Below are positions 29,725 to 40,620 of a DNA stretch of 64,000 bases, one piece after another; the first letter of the stretch is position 1, and every line of letters begins with the position of its first letter. Below the pieces are notes generated by a model, which saw only the letters and a program-made list of their open reading frames with translations, was not told where the DNA came from and searched no databases. The stretch lies in NCBI GenBank assembly GCA_022559845.1, contig CM040117.1:82844559-82908558 (forward strand). Direction: 5' to 3'. Made by a program: the position numbers and the translations under genes. The DNA is from Amorphophallus konjac (taxonomy: Eukaryota > Streptophyta > Magnoliopsida > Alismatales > Araceae).

Positions 29725-32536
29725 ATCTCCCCCTTTTTGAAGATGGTAACATTATGAACACTATGAGTCAAAGACAACATGCTGACTCCAAACTATTCTA
29801 CCCCTTTGACTTCATCAAAAATGAAAAAATAGTTTGAGAGATTTAGTAGATAGAGATCCAAAACATGCAAGACTCAAACCATTCTCCCCCTTTGTTCCAA
29901 AAAAAAATGAAGCTGATATACAGAGGGACTCACGGAATCCTACTCCCCTTGAAAATGTGAGATAAGTGGAAGTGGGGATAGGAAGATGACAAATGACCAG
30001 ACTAATCTCCCCCTTAATACTAGAAAGATGGTGATGATACAATATCCCCTATTTGACAGAATAGAGGAATTGGAGTGAAAATTATCATCAGACAATCAGA
30101 TTCAAATCTGATATCAATTGATGTGGAAAGAGATGTCAACAAAAGCACAGGATCAGTCATAGAAGGGTTTCAACAACAATTAGAAATTGAGCATGGAATG
30201 ATCAAGAACAGTGAGCAGCAAATTCAATAGGAATTTCAAGAACATTGAAATTGAGCAGAAAGTTGACTGAATTGCCAATGAATAGATGAGGTGGAAGGAT
30301 TTTCAATAGGATACCAAATTCATAAATCTTAATAACCGAATTTTAGACTCTTCTATTATAAGAGATTATGAATGAGTCTAAACTGACCAGCATGGTTTAA
30401 GCACAATGTATACAGAGTTTGTCAATGAAATTCAATACTCATATCTGAAATCAAGTTTTAATAAAGATGAACCAATTGCACATATGATATTCTTGTTTAA
30501 CCTCCATCTATCTTACTTATTCAAATTCAATGACTCCTTTGAGAGTTACACAAGATAGTATTGAGATTAAACAAATATGAGTGTATCTGAACTTGTCTTT
30601 GATTACACTAATTTTTTAGATTTTTTGTTTGATTAGCACACTATTTTTCCTGAATAATTTTGGTTGATCAACACCTTTCTACATGAGGCACAACACGTCT
30701 TAGGTGAAGTGACGCAATTACTCAATGTGATAACTGCATTGCTTCTCAGTCATGAGAACAGAGTTGGCAATAGAAATGTGTTTTTACTTGAGGAGACACC
30801 TTGATTAGAAGCAGGAATCCCCAGTTACTCAACACGACCATGCTATTGCTCTGCCAGATTTTCAATCATTTTTACAACAGAGGTAACTATGGCACTTCAT
30901 GACATGGGTTTACTCCACTTCTTTGATAGAGGACCCAGTTTCTCTGTGTCTAAAGTCATTGCTCTCACCAAGATTTCTTTCAAATATTTTTCAGATTCTT
31001 CAGACATTTCTTAGTACATTGTAATGTTTAAGAACAATACTTACCACATGTATCTTAACCAAAGAAAGCCATATTTTTGAGAATTCAGATTTCAGAAGGT
31101 TTTGCATGAAATTACATGAGACAATTGGTTAAGATTTATTAAAATAATGATTCGGGTACTTTCAAGTCTTTTACACCCAAACTTAATGAATACATTAGAC
31201 TTAAATCAATTTGATTCATCAGACATTCTTAAACCATTATAATAGAAGATTCTTCTTTTCGAAAGATGTTAGATTTATGATTAGGGTACTCCAATTGAAA
31301 TCTTTCCAGATTCAGATAGATCAACACATTCAGTGGCATCCAATCAATAGTAGCAACATGAAATTTTCTTTAGAGAGCAGTTGAAGACATTATGAAGCAT
31401 GCATGGAAGGTGAGAAAATTTAAACACATGCTTATGCGTCAGACTGATTTTCAGGAGGCAATGAGTTTACAAGGATGCAGCACAAGAATAATTCAGTTCA
31501 GAACCCAATAGCTGAGTCTGGAGTTCAGTCAGACCAGCTTGATAAAAGTGACAGGGATGAATTCCAGTGAGGCATTCCTTCAACAAATTGAGGAGTAGCA
31601 GACAGAGACTCTAGATTCAAGGCAAGTGGAATACTGATAATGACATCAGAGATTAACTGGAGTCAATTTGATGTGAGCCGCTAACACTCAAGAGTGGGAG
31701 AATGATTTAAATGGCTAGATAGGAAGAGTTCAGTTTGTGAAAGACCTATAAGATTAGAATGCTCCCCCTGACTAGATGCTGTGAGTCACTTCCTTTTGGA
31801 TTTTTCGAAATTAGCAACATGCAATGCGATTCACTATATGTATGCATATGCAATGATTTTCCTAAAAATATTACATGAATATGAACATGAGTGGCATGAC
31901 CATCATGCAGGGGCAGTCAACCTCCCCCTGAATATATGCAATAAAATCCAGAATTCTAAATGCCACAAACACATGACCATTTATGCATATACTCCCCTTG
32001 ACTAAATGCATTAGATGCAATGAAGATTGAATGCTTGGTTTTGTGATCTATGCTCATGAAGTAGACATGCAATTACAACCTGAGATGGACTACAATAGAC
32101 TTCATGTGCATTTCAAATTTTTCAAGGAATTTCAGTTAGAGGATGCACAGATGAATTTTGTTATGCAAGAAAAGATTCAAATTGAGCAGTGCAGATGACA
32201 CACAAGAATGCAAGTATGTATGCTTAACTATTTATGCAAACATCTAAATCAGAAATTTCAGATGACACAATTCAGATTTTCAGACAATAGCATTCAATTC
32301 ACTCTCAGCCTAAAGTATGCACAGACTCTTCAGCAAAGGCATTTGATAACCTATGAGAGACAAATCAAATTTAGATATGAGCTTGTATGCATGAAATACA
32401 CCTGATTGACAGAAATTTTCTAAAGTTAGAAGATCGAACCTGTCAAGTGCAAAGATGGGGTTTTACCAAACTTGGGTTCCTTGGCTTATACAACCCCTTG
32501 TTTATTCATTCCAAAGGCACACCTGCAACAAACACA
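29725..32536 (-). other. Non-coding interior of the gag-only element with multiplied polypurine tracts
   Basis: No reading frame resembles pol or an envelope-like protein. The primary polypurine tract (minus strand AAAAAGGGGGAGAT) abuts the LTR at 29725-29738. Further GGGGGAG- or AGGGGAG-type copies on the minus strand are seen near 29884, 29943, 30008, 31763, 31923 and 31991. Repeated polypurine tracts upstream of the 3' LTR are described for Sirevirus copia elements. Confidence 0.65.
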
Positions 32537-34963
32537 TTATTTTGGTGTAGCAGGTACCCAAGAGGTCTTGGGTCTTGCAGAGTCAGTGACACCTTTGACT
32601 GGACCTTTGACTGGTGCTCTCATCATTTTCTTTGCCAGGGAATCATCAAAACTCATTAGAAAGCATTCAGACATAGGGTGTCCTAATTGACCACAATAAT
32701 AACAAGAGATAATAGACTTTTTGTTCCTTTTATTGTGCACATTAACATGATCATGGAGTCTGTGCGCATGGAAGAATCTGTTATCTACATGAGCATTTTG
32801 TCTTTTATTTCTAGCCAACCAGCACTCAGTAGCTTTGTGGCCTGACTTCCCATAATTGAAACATGAAATGAATTTTTCTTCAACAACAGATTTATTTCTC
32901 CCAAAAACTCTTTGATTTGAAGAGAAATTTACATGTTTTAAATTGATTCTTTTCCCTTGAGCATGCCAAGAGTCATTGGCTGTGTGGCCATGCTTTCCAC
33001 ATTTGAAGCACACAATGTGCTTATCTCTAGACCCAAGATTACTTCTATCAGAAACATAGTTCACAGAAAATTTATTATAATGAGTATCATTTCTATTTAT
33101 AGGGAATTTAACAAATTCAGACTTGAGTTTCTTTCTCGTAACATGCCAACATTTTGCAGTGATATGACCTATTTTCCCACAATGAAAGCAATGGGTTTTT
33201 CTCTTCTAATCTGTGGGGTGTTTTCTATCGTGAAAATTCCTAGCATGCATTTCATCATCCTTTTTCAGCACTAAACAATTATCCATTTAGTGATCATGTA
33301 TGCCATAGTAATGACATGAAACAATATTGGATTTCTCTGAAGCATGGTGTTTGATATTTGAATTTTCAGCATGCAGGTTGTTTCTGTCCTTTTTCAATGT
33401 TTTCCTTTTCACATTTTTATTTTGTGTTTGAATTTTCTGTGCAGTAAATTGAAACATGGATGGAACATGAGTTTTGTCTTGCTTAGAACTTTTTACAAAC
33501 ACAGTAGTCATTTTGTTTCCATTAGCCTTTTTGTTGACTAGATTGTAACCCAGTTCCTCTTTCTGAAAATTAACATTGGTTCCAAGAAGTTTATTCAGAT
33601 TGTCCTTACCTTTGACTAATTTTGATAATGAGTTTTTTAGATCTTGGATTTCACAGCTCAGAGAAACAAGGTTGGCTTCATAACCAGTAATTTCAATTTC
33701 ATAAGAAATAACCTACTGATGCAAAGCATCATTCAGACTCTTCAAGGTGGCAATTTCCTGTTTCAATCTTATTTGATGGCCAGTTTCATTTTCTTCCACG
33801 ACAGATTTTTCCTTCCCAATTGACAACCATTTTTCTACCATGACAGTATTTAAGACCATGAGCTTTTTGTTTTGCTCTTTCAAATTTTTCATTTCTTCCT
33901 TTAGCTTCTCATTTTGTATGAGTTCATTTATCATAATCTGATCATCCAAGTTAACCCCTTGCTTCAGATCAACTTTTGCCTCATCCAGATTCTTTTGCAG
34001 TTCGACATTAGCCACTTTAATGGCCTCCAATTTTTCAGACATTAACTTGTTTCCTTCCTGGATTCTTTGCAATTTCTCTTCAATCTTTTCAATGTCATTC
34101 CTAAGAGTTCCATTTTCAGATCTTATGTGATTCAGTTCATATTCACGCTCTTTAAATTGTTTTTTCAATCTTTCATTTTCAGTTTTCAGAGATTCCAGTG
34201 TATCATTCTCTGAACAGGCATTCATGCTATCATTCAATTTTTTATCTAGTTCAGATATTTTATTAAGAGATTCACTGTTTAGTAGACAGATTTATTTCTT
34301 ATATGATTGAACATCAGACAAACAAGATTCATAAGATTGTTTCAGTTTTGAACAACTTTTACAAGGAGAATTTAAACTATTCTAATCAATCTTTTTCAGC
34401 TTTTTATGTTGTTTTCTTAATTTTTCATATGCTTCTAACATATCTGCATATGCTTCCTGCCAATCATCTAAAGAGAAGTTGTCGAATGGATTTACCTGTT
34501 CATTTTCCTTTTCTATATTTTGATCACTGCTGTGATCACTCCGGTTGGCCATCAAGCATTCATCATCTTTTTGCTTCGATCTCCTTTTCTTCTGGGTGCT
34601 CTCTCTCCCCTTCAATTGATCATCTTTTTCATGGCAGGCAATCTTCAGTTTGTCCACTATATCTCTTGCAGATCTGTAATCATGAAAGCAAGAGGGGAAT
34701 CCCCTGTTAGCAGCTGCCTTTACCATCTCAAAGGCTTTTTGGTTTTCAGCACACATAGATCTATGATTATCAGTCCATTTGGACTTATACTTAGGTAGTC
34801 TATGTGGACCATGTGAAATTAGTTTCCATAGATCTGGATCGACAGTCTCAACAAACATATGCAAGTTTTTAAACCACATATTACAATCCGTACCGTCGAA
34901 AATTGGTGGATGAGCCGTGGGGGCAAACCAACAAGCAATTTCAAAATAGTATGCAGAAGGCAT
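32537..34963 (-). pseudogene. Gag of the gag-only element, with coiled coil and up to five CCHC-like knuckles
   Basis: One frame, broken by a few stops, runs the whole length. It opens MPSAYYFEIACWFAPTAHPP; the capsid region includes MWFKNLHMFVETVDPDLWKL and ARDIVDKLKIAC. A long coiled coil follows (34237-33713, rich in Glu/Lys/Asn heptads). Then come zinc-knuckle units about 150 bp apart: CHYYGIHDH (partial), CFHCGKIGHITAKC, CFKCGKHGHTANDS, CFNYGKSGHKATEC and CYYCGQLGHPMSEC. Several have lost a cysteine. The end PKTSWVPATPK then TAA corresponds to the point just upstream of protease in the full-length copias. Copia Gags usually have one or two knuckles. Confidence 0.85.
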
Positions 34964-35024
34964 TGATGCACCAAAAGCTAGCAGGATCCTCTGCAGATCG
35001 CTGGATCTGGAAGTTCAGAGACCC

Positions 35025-35036
35025 GCTCTGATACCA
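35025..35036 (-). other. Primer-binding site of the gag-only element
   Basis: The minus strand reads TGGTATCAGAGC, complementary to initiator Met tRNA, two bases from the LTR end at 35039. It is identical to the sites of copia elements 1 and 3. Confidence 0.95.
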
Positions 35037-35038
35037 AC

Positions 35039-37555
35039 TGTTAGTCTGTAGAGACTAGATGTAATGGTGCATACACGGATTCAGAGGGGGGGGTGAATGA
35101 ATCCCTCTATAAAAACTTGCCCAATTCAAAACTATAACTAGTCAAAGACCGGAGTTACAACACTCAGATGGCTCAAACAGAATCACTGTTTCGAGAAGAC
35201 TCACACTCGAACACTTAACATGGACAAAAGGATGAAACACTTAATCACTTAGTGGATGCAGAAAACTCTGAAGAAATTAGATGTAGCGAACCTAATCATG
35301 CATCTATCGTGAACTAGCAAGCAATCAATCCACTGCACAGAGAGTTTTTAGGTGGTTCGGTCCTGTAGACCTACATCCACCCTACACTCCAACCAGAGTG
35401 TGGCTTATTGCTGCCAAACAGCTTGAAACCACTGGGCGTCACAGCTTGCCTACACACGCTGTCTAACAGCTTGAACTAGAGGAACACATTCCTCTCTTCC
35501 TCCACCCAAGAGGGCAACCACTAGCAACAACCGATCACTCTCAACCAGAGACCGAAGTCTCTCTTCCTCCAAATCGGAGGGAACCCATAAGTGACAACCT
35601 GTCACTTGCAATCGGAGACGCCCAGTCTCCCTTCCTCTGAAACCCAGAGGGAAAGCACAAGTGACACCAAGTCACTTGCAACTGGAGACACCAAGTCTCC
35701 CTTCTCCTGAGTCCACAAGAGGAACCCCGATCCCAAACAATGGAAACGGAAAGCACTAAACATATGGAAAAGAACAAATAAAAGGAAAAAGAAAAAAACC
35801 AAATAGAATATAGCTCCAATGAGCTTGATGGCTCTTGATTTGATCCACGAGGCCAATCTTGAAACAAATCTTCAATGTGCTTCAGCCGCTTCTTCAATGT
35901 CACTCCACTCTTATCTACACTCTCTTCCTCTTTCTTTCTTCTTCTTCTCTCAGTATGCTCTCTCACTCTCCTGGCGACTCCTCCTTCTTTATCTTCTTCT
36001 GCTGGCTCTCTCTTTTCTTCTCTCGATCTTACACTCTCTCTCTTCCACTTCTTCTACTTCTTTTTCTCATACGCTCTGCTCTTTTTCTATCTCTCCTCAG
36101 ATCTCGTTAGTTCGTATTCTTCTATCTTTCTCTATCCCACTCTTTCTGTCTGTCTACTCTTTCTATCTTCTCTTTACTCTCTTCTCCTCCGTTAAGCCGT
36201 TTTCTCCCAGTCTACGATCCCCTTTTATAGCCAGACGATGGCCGCGTGGGTATCACGTTTCCCGCCCAACTTTCAAGCAGATCTGATCCACTTTGTTTCC
36301 TCGTGTCAGAATCAAGGTGTTGTCACAGTCCACGTTGCTGGATCATTTGTTCTGGACCCTGCCTTGGATCACGAGCCATTGACTTGGTGCTTTACGTAAC
36401 ATGTGCAGTTTGCTCTGTAAGTGTTCGACCATGTAACTCACCTGGCAGGAACATAGTCATAAGTGTTATCCCTTTGAAAAATAAGCACTGACCATGTGCA
36501 CAGATCTAAACAATGAAATGCACAGACTTCCTAATGCATCATGCACAGACTTATATAGTCGTTGTAGAAAACATTCACAGACTTCATATAGTCATGTGCA
36601 AACATACACAGACTATGTATGCGTGAGATGAGCAACGCACACAGACCTTAGATGGCATATAACAGAACGTGCATAGTCATATTAGCAAGATATGCACAGA
36701 CATCAGGTGACGTGCAGCAAAGTATGGATAGACCATGAGTGTTCAACAGAAAGAAGTGTGCACTGACCTTGTAGGTAAAGAATGTGCAAGAATCTTGATA
36801 ACATAAAAGAAACATGCATGGACTCTAAATGACATGCACTGACTTTAGATAAGATAACATAGGGTGTGCACCGACATGAGTAGTACAGGTAAAGACTTGC
36901 ACCGACCGTGAATAATACACAAGCTGTAACTGCACCGACCTTGTATATGAGCAGCCAAAGGTATGCACCGACTTGGCGCTTGCAAAACATAACCTGCACA
37001 GACTTTACTTTATGCAAACCAAACAATTGCACAGACCTTACCTGCGTGTAATGACTAAAGTTGCATCGATCCTATGCCAGCCCGATGCAAAGATTGCACC
37101 GACCTGAATAGTGAAGTACACATACTTGCACCGAGTTAGAAAATGCAAACTAGGCAATGCACCAACCCTTGTGTGTGCACGGACTTAAAAATTAAAGTAC
37201 ACAAACCTTTATACCAAACTTGAATCTGCACAGACTTTAGCATCAACATGCACCGAGGTACGTGAGTAGAACAGTCAAGTGTGCACCGACCTTTGTGAAG
37301 GTATGAACAGTAATAGCAACGATCTCTTCCATATGAAGGACAAAGCATACATTGACCTTGTATCATACAAGGCAAATGTGCACCGAGATAAGCAACAAAA
37401 CATGTGCAACGAATTGAACAATATTTGACAGATATGTGTGTGCATTGTTCTCTTCATCTTTCAGCAAACCATGAAACCATGCAGCGACCACGTATGATAT
37501 TAATGCACAGATGAAGCATAATGTTTGACATCATCAAAACCACAGGGGTACAGCA
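35039..37555 (-). mobile_element. 5' LTR of the gag-only element
   Basis: It is bounded by TGTTAGTCTGTAGAG and GGGGTACAGCA and collinear with the left LTR. The differences are mainly substitutions and small indels, including a few extra bases (CAGTATGCTCTCTCA) near 35950. The end CAGCA differs from CAACA in the partner. Confidence 0.9.
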
Positions 37556-37804
37556 TTTCCGACAAAATTTAATATGGTCGGAAATACGTCAGAACTTTGT
37601 GACATATTTCTGGCTAAATTTCATTCCGTCGAAAAGGTCCGACGTATTTTTGATCGAATTAATATGTCGGAAATAGGTCCGTAATTACAGACAGTTTTTT
37701 GACATAATTTCTTCCATCAGAAAGTAAAAAAAGTTCCGACGTATGTCCGAAGAAATTGTTTCCGTCAAAAAATGCCGTCAGTATTTCAAATTTTTCTTGT
37801 AGTG
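37556..37804. mobile_element. Right terminus of the second CACTA element
   Basis: Subterminal motifs (TCCGAC, GTCGGAAATA, TTCCGTC) lead to TTTTTCTTGTAGTG at 37791-37804, a CACTA terminus read inward as CACTACAAGAAAAA. It differs from the terminus at 16194, so the two CACTA elements belong to different families. The element interrupts a gypsy gag frame at 37805. No transposase is seen in the parts visible here, so this copy is probably non-autonomous or gutted. Confidence 0.85.
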
Positions 37805-39255
37805 ATGATCTCGTTCCCGTTCGGTCGGTTGTCGAGGGGCGGGGGCGTTCTCTCGCAGTGTCGCTTCTCCGCGGCTTTAGCGATGAACATGTAGAGGAGT
37901 CCTCGGCGGATGAGGTCCTCGATGGCGTCCTTCATGTTGATACATTCGACTGTGCCATGGCCGTTGTCGCCGTGGTAGCGGTAGTATTTCTTCTTATTCC
38001 TCGCACTCGGATCTGAATTCATCCTGGGAGGCTATTTGAGGAAGACTTTCTCTCGGATGTCCATTAGGATTTGGTCAGGGGGTGCCGTCAGGGGCGTGTA
38101 GCTGCGGTAATTGTCGCTCTCTTTTTCTCAAAAATCACGGCGATCTCGATCTCGTCGCTCCCGCTTGATCCGCCCTTCGCGTGGTGATTTGGCGGATCTC
38201 TTCCGGTCGGACCGTTCGGTTCTGGCCACGCGGCCCAAGGCCATTGTGTTTTCCTTGCACCACGCATGCTTCTGTGCCAAGGGGAGGAGGTTGGTGAGGG
38301 TTGTCGGGGCCTCAACTCCAAGCGCATGTTGAAGGATGTGGTCCCGCGTCCCCTGGGTGAGTGCGGTGGTGACGATGCTGGTATCGAGATGTGGGATCCG
38401 AAATGCCTTCGCCCGAAAACGAGCAACGAAGTCCCAAAGCATCTCTTCTCGCCCTTGCCTAAGGGCGAGCAGGGTCACCGCAGACTTGGCCACCTTTCGA
38501 CAGCCAATGAAGTTTTCCTTGAACATCTTTTTCAACTGTTGAAAAGAGGAGATAGTCTCGGCCGGTACGGACTTGAACCACACCCGAGCATTCTCCCGAA
38601 GGGTCGTGACGAACGTCAGGCATTTCACCGCATCTGAGGCCCAGTGGTAGACCAGGTGGGACTCGAAGCTATGCATGTGGTCGGTTGGGTCAGTGGTGCC
38701 ATCGTAGGACGTAAATGATGGCAGTTGTAGCTTGGGCGGGATGGGGGCTTCCATGATCTCCCTGGAGACGGGAGCATGAAAGTCTTGGTCATCGTTGAGG
38801 AGGCCATGATTCTTAGCGGCTAGGAGGATATCTTCCGGGTATCGGACTTTGTTCTCCATCTCATCGATGCATTAGAGTCGGCGATCCATCTCCGGGTTGG
38901 AGTGCAACACGATAGGCACAGTTGGTGCGGGCAAACTGCGCGATCGTCGGGTCCTTGCGACGGAGGTGTAGGAGGCTTCCTACACCTGGCGAGAATTCTC
39001 CCAAGTCTGGACCCTCTCATTCTGCCGCCGTTCAGGCGGGACATGCTTGGGGCCCGCAGGCTGGTTCACGAGTTCGTGACATAATCCGATCAGGGCTTGC
39101 ATCCGATGTCGGATCTTATCGAGGTTGCCCGGCTTGACTTCCTGCTGTGGGTGGGTAGAGGATGCCTCCTGTGATCCATGGCGGGAGTTGGGTCCCTGAT
39201 GAGAACCGCGCCCCGGTTGCTGGCATTGCGAAGACACCCAGGGGGTGCCATGGCT
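37805..39255 (-). pseudogene. Ty3/gypsy gag, Tat-lineage type, frameshifted and cut by CACTA
   Basis: The best part (38859-38128) reads PPKLQLPSFTSYDGTTDPTDHMHSF in pieces, then CLTFVTTLRENARVWFKSVP, FIGCRKVAKSAV and WDFVARFRAKAF. This is the Retrotrans_gag pattern of Tat (Ogre/Retand-like) gypsy elements. Another frame (38022-37805) gives YYRYHGDNGHGTVECINMKD and LIRRGLL, a degenerate CCHC-type region typical of the same lineage. The start near 39255 (MAPPGCLRN) lies in yet another frame, so at least two frameshifts are present. The CACTA terminus at 37804 removes the rest. Confidence 0.85.
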
Positions 39256-39291
39256 TTTCGCTCGGTGGTTCCCACAGACGGTGCCAAGAAG
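39256..39291 (-). other. Leader and probable primer-binding site of the Tat-like gypsy element
   Basis: The minus strand reads CTTCTTGGCACCGTCTGTGG directly after the LTR end. It resembles the TTGGCGCCGTCTGTGGG phrase common at this place in Tat-type elements. The tRNA was not assigned. Confidence 0.6.
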
Positions 39292-40141
39292 TGTAGAGAA
39301 ATAAATCTGGTTTCTACGCCATGTACCACCTTCTCTATTTGTTTGTTATGGAACTTCGTCCGGCACCCGTGGAAGCCTGCAAGCACCAGAAGCAAAGGGC
39401 ATCAGAAGGAGTCCCGGGTGTTACCCTAGGGGACAACCCTCTGATGCTTAAGTCATCAATGGTTATAAGAAAGGAATAGAGAAGAGCTAAGGGGCAAGAG
39501 AGATATAAGTCATCGTAGAGGATCTGAGAGACGTGTAGAGCCTTGGCACAAGTGCTCGCCGCTCCCAGTGGGCACCCGGAGAGTGTTCGCTGGGTGGTAA
39601 GGTCGTGCAGGAGGGAAGCTCTCTCTGGATGTAGTAGGGCGTGACCTTTCTGTCACTACAATAGGACCAGTTGCTCTATTCTGAGTATGAAGCTTGTGGC
39701 AGAATTTCCACCATGTCTCTCTTCTCTATTGAGGTCCCTTTTATCGAGGGTTGTCCTGGTGTGGGTAGCCTATCCCTTAACAGGGAAGGGCGTAAGTAGT
39801 GGAGTAACGTCTCCCATGATCTAGGCGGGAGTTTCTCGTTGAGGGACAATTACCTTGGCATCGGCAGGTCCCAGGGCGAGTCTTACGGCACTCGTTGGGC
39901 GTGCCTGTTGTGGGGTCGGGGCTGACGTCATGGGGGGTAATGGTCGATCGTCGGAGGGTCCTCCGGCGGTCATTGTGCTTGGGTGGTAGCCCTTTATGCA
40001 CTGTAGAATCCGATGTTGAGCCGTAGTGGGCCGCGCTTCAATGGGCAGCGGCTGTTGCGCACCTCTTGGGCGCGCTGTAGGTCCTGGGTTGGATTGGGCT
40101 CATCACTAATGGGCCGATCATGGGCCTAGCCAAATTTACCA
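39292..40141 (-). mobile_element. LTR of the Tat-like gypsy element
   Basis: The inner border is TGTAGAGAAATAAATC at 39292, next to the primer site. The outer border is placed at AATTTACCA (40141) because a TG start is needed on the minus strand, but this end is uncertain. The stretch is GC-rich, with many CGG/CCG words, and non-coding. Confidence 0.6.
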
Positions 40142-40620
40142 TCCTCATATACTAAAAATGAAAAAAATGAGGAAGAAGAAATATATGAAATCATGTTATG
40201 AATTAAGTCTATAGATTTGCTTAAAAAAATTGAACTTGAGAAAGTTTCATGGGAATAAATAAAATGAACAAAAGAAGAAAAAAATTTAGTAAAATAAGGA
40301 ATGAATAATCGATCTAAGACCCGATTAAAAGTAAGGTCGATCTATTGAACATGTTAAAATAATTATATTCCTAATGAACTTGTCATCTAATAACTTCAAT
40401 GATCTTTCTTAGTTAAATGGCACTATAATAATTAACTATTTTAAAAAGGGGCCAAACTACATAAATAAGAATGAATAATTATTTATTTTGAGGCACAACC
40501 ATGGTGATCTGGATTTCAAATAAATCTTGAATGAATATAATTCTCAGAATAAAATAAAGAATAAAATAATGTTATTTTATTGCCTTATCGCTACAAAATT
40601 TTAATAAAAATATATAAAAA
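40142..40620. other. AT-rich stretch without recognised feature
   Basis: No coding frame, LTR end or tandem repeat was recognised. It may be the start of the gypsy LTR that follows, or older sequence between elements. Confidence 0.35.

Larger units (their letters stand above)
27221..37555 (-). mobile_element. Complete gag-only copia-type retrotransposon (TR-GAG-like)
   Basis: It has two LTRs (27221-29724 and 35039-37555) in direct orientation and the target duplication TTTCC at 27216-27220 and 37556-37560. A primer-binding site lies at 35025-35036 and a polypurine tract directly beside the left LTR. The 5.3-kb interior encodes only a broken Gag on the minus strand (34963-32537). From 32536 to 29725 there is no trace of protease, integrase or RT. 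LTRs are similar but not identical. It must depend on proteins of another element, most likely one of the SIRE-like copias such as those nearby. Confidence 0.92.
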
